From: UBA4742 sp963734965
Lineage (GTDB): Bacteria > Actinomycetota > Acidimicrobiia > Acidimicrobiales > Acidimicrobilacustridaceae
Assembly (NCBI GenBank): GCA_963734965.1
Contig: CAVTJK010000003.1
Span: 248,001-312,000 of the forward strand
Direction of reading: 5' to 3'
Length of the DNA stretch: 64,000 nt
Both the position numbers and the translations under genes were made by a program. The notes under the pieces are model-generated. The model saw nothing but the letters and a program-made list of their open reading frames with translations, had not been told where the DNA came from and did not search any database. Shown piece after piece: positions 59,333 to 64,000 of this stretch. The number at the start of each line of letters is the position of its first letter. The first letter of the stretch is position 1.

Positions 59333-60406
59333 CTAGACGACGCGGCGGTACGGCGCCGAGGTGGCGTCGTAGGTCATGAGTCCTGACGCGACGGACTCCT
59401 GCAGATCGTCGGGCACGAGGGTGGACAGCGCCCAATGCACGTACCAGCGGGGCAGCTCGGCCAGGTTGTCGAGGCCGACGTACTTGGTGCGCAGCGGAGC
59501 AAGGCGCTCGGCGGCGGCATCGACGAACTCGTGGGCGAGGGCCAGCGAGCGAGTGATGGCCGAGCCGCTGCGCAGGGCCGAGACGACCTGGGCCGTGATC
59601 GCCGCGGCCTCGTCGGGCGGCTCGTCGGCGCCGAGGATCCGAAGGTCCGGGACCTCGTCGCGGGCGTAGAGCAGCGGGAGGGTGTAGACGCCCGAGGCCA
59701 TGTCCTTCTGCACCGGCTTGCCCATCAGCGGCTCGGTCGACACCCAGTCGAGGATGTCGTCGATGATCTGGAAGGCCATCCCGAAGTTGAGCCCGAACGA
59801 GGCCACCGCCTCGATCTCGTCGGGCTCGAGGCCGACGGCGAGCCCGCCGAGCCGGCACGCCACCTCGACCAACGCCGCGGTCTTGCCCTGGATGCTGGCC
59901 AGGGCGGAGTCCTCAGTGCGGGTGATGTCGAAGAGGGTGGACTCCTCGAGGGCCTGGCCGATCGAGATGGCGACGATGGCGTCGGCGACGGCGATGGCCA
60001 CGTCGCGGCTGACCTGGGCCGCCATCTGCCCGGCCCGGCCCAGGATGTAGTCGCCGACCAGGATGGAGTGCTTCCAACCCTCGACGGCGTTCACCGTCGG
60101 GACGCCTCGACGGGTGAGCGCGTCGTCGATGCTGTCGTCGTGGACGAGCGAGCCCACGTGCATGTACTCGACGGCGGCGCAGCAGCGCAGCACGTCATCG
60201 GTGAGATCGAGGTCGCCGCCGGCGCCGGCGACGGCCATGACCAGGATGGGCCGCAGTCGCTTGCCCCCGGCCGACAGCATGCGCTGGGCCGGCTCGTCGA
60301 GGTTGTCGACGCTGCTCAGCAGTCCGTCGGCGAGGAATCGATCGACGACCGGCAAGCTCTCGCCCAGGGGGACGCCCAAGAGTTCTTCGAGCTCATCGGT
60401 GTGCAT
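59333..60406 (-). CDS. Trans-polyprenyl diphosphate synthase
   Basis: 357 residues. Elongates allylic diphosphates with isopentenyl diphosphate. The first Asp-rich motif is SLVHDDSIDDALTRRG, the second FQIIDDILDW. GGKRLRPILVMAVAGA at the N-terminus and KTAALVEVACRLGG in the middle are standard, and MASGVYTLPLLYARDE follows the second motif. I chose ATG 60406 because a perfect AGGAGG lies 6 nt upstream; a longer GTG at 60478 is unlikely. The product is probably the menaquinone side chain (C40-C50). The frame is intact. Confidence 0.92.
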   Translation of the reverse strand: MHTDELEELLGVPLGESLPVVDRFLADGLLSSVDNLDEPAQRMLSAGGKRLRPILVMAVAGAGGDLDLTDDVLRCCAAVEYMHVGSLVHDDSIDDALTRRGVPTVNAVEGWKHSILVGDYILGRAGQMAAQVSRDVAIAVADAIVAISIGQALEESTLFDITRTEDSALASIQGKTAALVEVACRLGGLAVGLEPDEIEAVASFGLNFGMAFQIIDDILDWVSTEPLMGKPVQKDMASGVYTLPLLYARDEVPDLRILGADEPPDEAAAITAQVVSALRSGSAITRSLALAHEFVDAAAERLAPLRTKYVGLDNLAELPRWYVHWALSTLVPDDLQESVASGLMTYDATSAPYRRVV

Positions 60407-60535
60407 GAACGTCCTCCTGCGTAGGACGAGCTGGTCGGCGGTACGGGAACGGGCCCACGAGAAGCGCGGCTCGATCAAGGACGCGGGTCACTCTACACGT
60501 CCTCCTGTTGACCACCCCAAGCCGCGTGACGCCGT

Positions 60536-61015
60536 TCAGCCGCCGTTGATCGTGTCCAGAGCCTCTTGCTTGTGCTGCTTGGCGCGCAGCTGGGACGAGA
60601 AGCGCTTGCGGACGACGCCATCGGGGTCGATCACATAGGTGACGCGCCCGGGCAGGAGTCCGAGCGACTTGCTCACGCCCCAGGACTGACGAAGGGTGCC
60701 GTCGGCGTCGCTCAGCAACGTGAACGGCAGGTGATGCTTCTCGGCGAACTTCACGTGGGACTCGATCGAATCCCCGCTCACGCCGATCACCGCCGCCCCC
60801 GCGTCCTTGAAGTCCTCGTAGCTGTCGCGGAACGAGCAGGCTTCCTTGGTGCAACCGGGTGTGTCGTCGGCCGGATAGAAGTAGACGACCACCCACTGGC
60901 CCTTGTAGTCGCTCAGCTTCACCTGGTCGCCGCTCTGGGACGGCAGTTCGAAGTCGGAGGCCACATCGCCCTCTTTGAGGGCACGGCCAGTGGAGCTCGG
61001 CGTGGGTTCGGTCAT
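60536..61015 (-). CDS. bcp: Thioredoxin-dependent peroxiredoxin, Bcp/PrxQ type
   Basis: 159 residues. FYPADDTPGCTKEACSFRDSY holds the peroxidatic Cys and, five residues on, the resolving Cys, the PrxQ arrangement. VIGVSGDSIESHVKFAEKHHLPFTLLSDADG and RVTYVIDPDGVV are typical. It reduces hydrogen peroxide and organic peroxides with thioredoxin in the cytoplasm. Start ATG 61015, divergent from the ParA-like gene. The frame is intact. Confidence 0.94.
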   Translation of the reverse strand: MTEPTPSSTGRALKEGDVASDFELPSQSGDQVKLSDYKGQWVVVYFYPADDTPGCTKEACSFRDSYEDFKDAGAAVIGVSGDSIESHVKFAEKHHLPFTLLSDADGTLRQSWGVSKSLGLLPGRVTYVIDPDGVVRKRFSSQLRAKQHKQEALDTINGG

Positions 61016-61093
61016 GGTCGGCAAGCTACTGCAGTGCGCCGCCGATCCGTCGGCCCGGGAACCACCAGTGGCGGGTGCACTACGTTGGCGCCC

Positions 61094-61915
61094 ATGGTGA
61101 GCGTGGCCGTGGTGAACCAGAAGGGTGGCGTCGGGAAGACGACCGTGGCGCTCGGCCTGGCCTCGGCGGCGGCTGCCGCCGGGCAACGGGTGCTCGTGGT
61201 CGATCTCGACCCGCAGGCCAACGCCAGCACGGGCCTCGGGGTGTGGGAACCGGACCTGACCGTCGATCAGGCCCTGGCGTCGGATCAGCCAGGGGTCCTG
61301 GCCAAGGTGATCACGCCGTCGGCGTGGGTGGCGGCCAACGGGGCCGGAGTCCCGGATGTGGCGGCCAGCTCGCCCCTGCTGGCCCAGCGCGAACCGCAGC
61401 TGGCCAACGATCCGGTCGGCGCCCAGGACCGGCTGAGCGTGGCCATGGAGGGGATCGATCACGACCTCGTGCTCATCGACTGCCCCCCGTCGCTCGGCCT
61501 GCTCACGGTCAACGGGCTGTTCGCCGCCGACCGGGCCCTGGTCGTGACCGAGCCCGGCGCGTGGGCGTCGGACGGGGTGGCCCAGATCCTGCGCACGGTG
61601 AGCCGCATCGACTCCCGTCGGGCCGACGGGCTCGCCGTCGCCGGCATCGTGGTCAACCGCCTCGGGCGCACCCGTGACGCGCGCTACTGGTACGACCAGC
61701 TGGTCGAGACCTACGGCCACCAGGTGCTGCCCGCGGTCCACCAGCGCGCCGCCATCCCGGAGTCGGCGGCCCAGTCGCTGCCCATCCACGGCCTCGGCGC
61801 CCGGGCCGGGGCGGCCGAGGCGGCCGCCGAGTTCGACGTCCTGCTCGCCGCCGTGCTCGGCCGAGCTCAGCCCGAGCCGGTCATCGACGCGTACGACCAT
61901 CTCGAGGATCGCTAG
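61094..61915 (+). CDS. ParA/Soj-like ATPase, orphan
   Basis: 273 residues. Deviant Walker A KGGVGKTTVA near the N-terminus; VLVVDLDPQANASTGLG (Walker A') and LVLIDCPPSLGLLTVNGLFAAD (Walker B) are clear. The C-terminal part VHQRAAIPESAAQSLPIHGLG is as in Soj/ParA. No parB or parS site follows, so it is more likely a positioning ATPase for another cargo than the chromosome pair. The next gene encodes a small membrane protein on the same strand, a possible partner. Confidence 0.9.
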   Translation: MVSVAVVNQKGGVGKTTVALGLASAAAAAGQRVLVVDLDPQANASTGLGVWEPDLTVDQALASDQPGVLAKVITPSAWVAANGAGVPDVAASSPLLAQREPQLANDPVGAQDRLSVAMEGIDHDLVLIDCPPSLGLLTVNGLFAADRALVVTEPGAWASDGVAQILRTVSRIDSRRADGLAVAGIVVNRLGRTRDARYWYDQLVETYGHQVLPAVHQRAAIPESAAQSLPIHGLGARAGAAEAAAEFDVLLAAVLGRAQPEPVIDAYDHLEDR

Positions 61916-61974
61916 GTGGCCGTCGAAGTCGGGGCTGTGGCCGACGCGTCCCGATCATGCGAACGGAGTCGCTG

Positions 61975-62280
61975 ATGGCGCAGTACGACCCCCAACGGTC
62001 GCGTACCCGTCACCGGAAGGCTGACGACGAGGGGCCGGCCCCCGTCGACGCCCTCCTGGGTCCCGACCCGGGTTCGGACCCGTCAGATGCTCCGCCCCCG
62101 ACGGGCGAGGAGTCGTCGGTGCCCTGGATCGATCCCCGACCCGATCTGTCCCATGGTTCGGGCCGCGCCAACCGCCTCCAGACCCGGGTCGCGCTGGCCG
62201 TGGCCGCCGTCGTGGGCGTGATCGTGCTGGTGTGGGCGACGACGCGTCGACGCCGCCGTCGTCCGCCCGAGATCGACTGA
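61975..62280 (+). CDS. Small single-TM protein following parA
   Basis: 101 residues. ATG 61975 has ACGGAG upstream. About 60 polar, Pro/Asp-rich residues (GPDPGSDPSDAPPPTGEE) lead to a TM helix (VALAVAAVVGVIVLVWATT) and a short basic tail (RRRRRRPPEID). By the positive-inside rule, the tail should be cytoplasmic. The function is unknown; its place 60 bp after the ParA-like gene suggests a membrane anchor for it, which is inference only. Confidence 0.68.
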   Translation: MAQYDPQRSRTRHRKADDEGPAPVDALLGPDPGSDPSDAPPPTGEESSVPWIDPRPDLSHGSGRANRLQTRVALAVAAVVGVIVLVWATTRRRRRRPPEID

Positions 62281-62283
62281 GCT

Positions 62284-62796
62284 CTAGAAGCTGACGGCGT
62301 CAGAGGTGGCGTCGCCCGTGCGGCGCTCGGCGCGCCGACGGTCCGCCCCGCTGCGGCGCTCACGGATGACCTTGCCCCAGTCCTGAGCCTGGCGCCGATC
62401 GGCGAGGGCCCGGCGGTCGACCCCGGTGCGGCGCTCGCCCTCGACCTGTGGTTCGCCCACCGCGTCGATGGCTCGCTCGAAGTTGTCGAGGTCGCCTCGG
62501 GCCACGGCGAAGAAGGCGCCGGCTGCCCGGGCCTGGTCGAGGACCTGTTGATCGTTGGACACGAGGATCACGCGGACCCCGCGTTCGGCCAGCTCAGGCA
62601 CGACCTCGATGCCGCTCAACCCGACCAGCTCGTTGCCGATGACGACGACGGACGCGTCGAAGATCCCGCACAGCTGCACGGCCTCGACTGCGGTCGTGGC
62701 CTCGCCGACGACCTCATAGCCCCGCTCGGCGACGACCCGCCCCCATGCCCGGCGAGCCAGCTCATCGCGGTCACAAACCAGGATGGATACCGTCAC
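62284..62796 (-). CDS. Receiver-like protein lacking the phospho-acceptor Asp, with RRxGxDRR basic tail
   Basis: 170 residues. The N-terminal 115 follow a CheY fold: SILVCDRDELARRAWGRVVAE, then VVVIGNELVGLSGIEVVPELAERG, VRVILVSND and RAAGAFFAVARGDLDNFERAI. The strand that should end with the phosphorylated Asp ends IGNE, and the conserved Lys is not seen (VARGD), so it probably works without phosphorylation. The C-terminal 50 residues repeat a basic motif (ERRTGVDRRALADRR, ERRSGADRRRAERR) that could bind nucleic acid or acidic lipid. The start is GTG 62796. Confidence 0.75.
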   Translation of the reverse strand: MTVSILVCDRDELARRAWGRVVAERGYEVVGEATTAVEAVQLCGIFDASVVVIGNELVGLSGIEVVPELAERGVRVILVSNDQQVLDQARAAGAFFAVARGDLDNFERAIDAVGEPQVEGERRTGVDRRALADRRQAQDWGKVIRERRSGADRRRAERRTGDATSDAVSF

Positions 62797-62845
62797 GCAC
62801 CCCAGTGTTGCTCATTTTGCGAGGCGCGTCGACCACTCTGTGGGT

Positions 62846-62942
62846 CGTTCGGCCCACCACACGGGGCCGTTCGGCCCACCACACGGGGCCGTTCGGCCCA
62901 CCACACGGGCCCGTTCGGCCCAGGCGACTGGGCCGAACGACC
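62846..62942. repeat. Four 22-bp tandem copies plus one inverted arm, alternative hairpins
   Basis: CGTTCGGCCCA occurs at 62846, 62868, 62890 and 62912 (period 22); the intervening CCACACGGGGC is kept with one change. A single inverse copy TGGGCCGAACG lies at 62929-62939. The last direct copy pairs with it around a 6-nt loop, and the first can pair over 14 bp (GGTCGTTCGGCCCA with TGGGCCGAACGACC, 62929-62942). The 62797-63102 gap holds no gene. Confidence 0.85.
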
Positions 62943-63034
62943 TAGAGCGAGGGTCGCCACCCGACGTCACTTCGACACGGACCGTGTTCGGCAGGCGCCG
63001 GAAACGTCGCCGGACGCCTCTGATGAGAGAGACT

Positions 63035-63072
63035 GGGCGGGATGCCGGAGCCCGTGTGAACCCATCCCGCCC
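63035..63072 (+). other. 10-bp hairpin in the leader of the PAS gene
   Basis: GGGCGGGATG (63035-63044) pairs with CATCCCGCCC (63063-63072) across 18 nt, 30 nt before ATG 63103. No T-run follows. It may be a leader structure or a weak terminator; it does not match a riboswitch I recognise. Confidence 0.4.
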
Positions 63073-63102
63073 CCGATCGTCGCTGCGACCGGCCGGGTCG
63101 CC

Positions 63103-64000
63103 ATGACGTCCTGGACCCGGCGCGTCTCGGTGGCAAGCGCGCAACGGGGCGCGGCGGCGTCGGCGGCTGAGCCCGACGATGGGCTCGGTTCGGCCGACGA
63201 GGCGCTGCGGACCGAGGCGGCGGCGAGAGGCGTCAACCAGGCCGACCAGGAGGCGCTGCTGGCGTTGGCCCGGGTGGCCCGCGAGCACGAGGACTTCCGA
63301 TCCACGTTGGTGGTCCGGGGTGAGACCGACGGCCACGAGGTCGACGTCGCCTTCGAGATCACCAACACCCGATCGGGCACGGTCATCGACGTGCTGACCG
63401 ACGTGTCGGCACCGTGGTCGGACTCGTCGCGGTCCGACCTCGAGGGCGACACCGACGACGAGGACCTCGGAGGCGAGGAGGTCCGCGACATCCTGACCAA
63501 CACGCTGGTCGAGACGCCCGACATGGTGGCCATCTTCGCCTCGGTCGGACGCGAGGCCATGTGGGCCAACGACGCCTTCGTCACGCTCATCCCGATCCGT
63601 GAGGCCGACAAGATCTGGTTGGTCGAGCTGCTCGACGAGTGGTCGCGCGGCCACTACGAGGTCAAGGTGCTTCCGGCGCTGGTGAAGTTCGGCCGCTGGC
63701 GAGGCCGTTTGACCTTCGTGTCCGACGCGGGGCCGTTGCCGGTGTCGGCCGTCATGGTCGCGCACCGCGATCAGAGCGGCGACATCGTGCAGGTGTCGTT
63801 GGTGGCCCGTGACCTCGATGAGCTCCGCGTCGCCGAAGAGCGCGTCAGCGCGACCGAGACCGCGCTTCGCCGCGCTGGTCGAGCACACCACCGACCTGAT
63901 CGCGGTGGTCGATCTGGCCGGGACGATCCAGTACATGAGCCCTGCGGTCAACCGCACCCTCGGCCACGATCAGGGCGACCTGGATGGTCGCAACGTGCTC
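63103..64000 (+). CDS. PAS-domain signalling protein (partial at right edge, one frameshift)
   Basis: The N-terminal 300 residues are seen. After an Ala-rich start and a helical segment (DQEALLALARVAREHEDF), a first PAS domain reads ILTNTLVETPDMVAIFASVGREAMWANDAFV and ends VQVSLVARDLDELRVAEERVS. A break near 63863 (one extra G) then leads into a second PAS domain: FAALVEHTTDLIAVVDLAGTIQYMSPAVNRTLGHDQGDL. The output domain (GGDEF, EAL or histidine kinase) lies beyond the window. There is no TM helix in the visible part, so it is a cytoplasmic sensor. Confidence 0.82.
   Translation, partial: MTSWTRRVSVASAQRGAAASAAEPDDGLGSADEALRTEAAARGVNQADQEALLALARVAREHEDFRSTLVVRGETDGHEVDVAFEITNTRSGTVIDVLTDVSAPWSDSSRSDLEGDTDDEDLGGEEVRDILTNTLVETPDMVAIFASVGREAMWANDAFVTLIPIREADKIWLVELLDEWSRGHYEVKVLPALVKFGRWRGRLTFVSDAGPLPVSAVMVAHRDQSGDIVQVSLVARDLDELRVAEERVSATETALRRAGRAHHRPDRGGRSGRDDPVHEPCGQPHPRPRSGRPGWSQRA

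Noticed and set aside
61094..61915. Chromosome partitioning parAB locus
   Set aside because: No ParB gene or parS-like palindrome next to the ParA-like gene.
62846..62942. CRISPR array
   Set aside because: The 22-bp units are contiguous near-identical copies with no variable spacers and no cas genes nearby.
62943..63102. c-di-GMP riboswitch upstream of the PAS gene
   Set aside because: The conserved GEMM core is not present; only a 10-bp hairpin is seen.

Overview
The window is GC-rich DNA that looks like a chromosome segment from an uncultured actinobacterium. Supporting genes are MurT/GatD, F420-type luciferase-fold oxidoreductases, a CYP142-like P450, a DUF222-HNH gene, a neocarzinostatin-like fold, DUF2510/SHOCT proteins and a Rhomboid_2-like protein. 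I infer class Acidimicrobiia or a close relative, but no rRNA or tRNA is present to confirm it. A dominant property is indel noise. About 25 of roughly 60 genes are split by one- or two-base indels that are restored in another frame with family motifs intact. I read most of these as assembly errors and annotate each gene at full extent.

Layout. 1-4 kb: gatD and murT (peptidoglycan amidation), divergent from a sigma-like protein fused to a zinc anti-sigma motif and a membrane anchor. 4-15 kb: CoA-transferase, MFS exporter, HNH/DUF222 gene, yaaA, DinB protein, CYP142-like P450 with an F420-type oxidoreductase, and a DUF2236 protein facing an unrecognised gene. 14.3-26.3 kb: a corrinoid island. 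On the minus strand run cbiZ, cobU, cobS, cbiB, cobD, HAD-cobT, an LMW phosphatase and a fructosamine-kinase homologue, mostly with 4-nt overlaps. On the plus strand run cobO, a cobalamin riboswitch, a tethered DUF4430-like protein and an ECF transporter (T, fused A-A, S). Together they would import corrinoids, strip the lower ligand, adenosylate and rebuild cobalamin.

26-40 kb: a secreted neocarzinostatin-like/Ig protein, a rhomboid-like protein, a sulfatase, an ECF sigma factor coupled to a membrane beta-propeller, a TetR/SnoaL divergent pair with a candidate operator, a small secreted protein, PepF, a HEPN-coiled-coil-TM protein, a luciferase-fold oxidoreductase and a DUF2510/SHOCT protein.

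40-64 kb: a coupled operon aarF-bioA-exported esterase-bioF-bioD; an orphan DNA methyltransferase; a monoglyceride lipase; queC and a type-B carboxylesterase; a coupled lipoprotein, class A PBP and catalytically dead trypsin-fold protein; alpha-glucan phosphorylase; a beta-hydroxyacid dehydrogenase, a polyprenyl synthase and Bcp; an orphan ParA with a small membrane protein; a receiver-like protein without its phospho-Asp; a 22-bp tandem repeat that can form alternative hairpins; and a truncated PAS protein at the right edge.

The most interesting items are the HAD-CobT fusion, the in-frame CbiZ-CobU reading, the phosphatase and kinase inside the corrinoid operon, the exported esterase inside the biotin operon, the membrane-tethered sigma-like fusion and the pseudo-protease coupled to a PBP.
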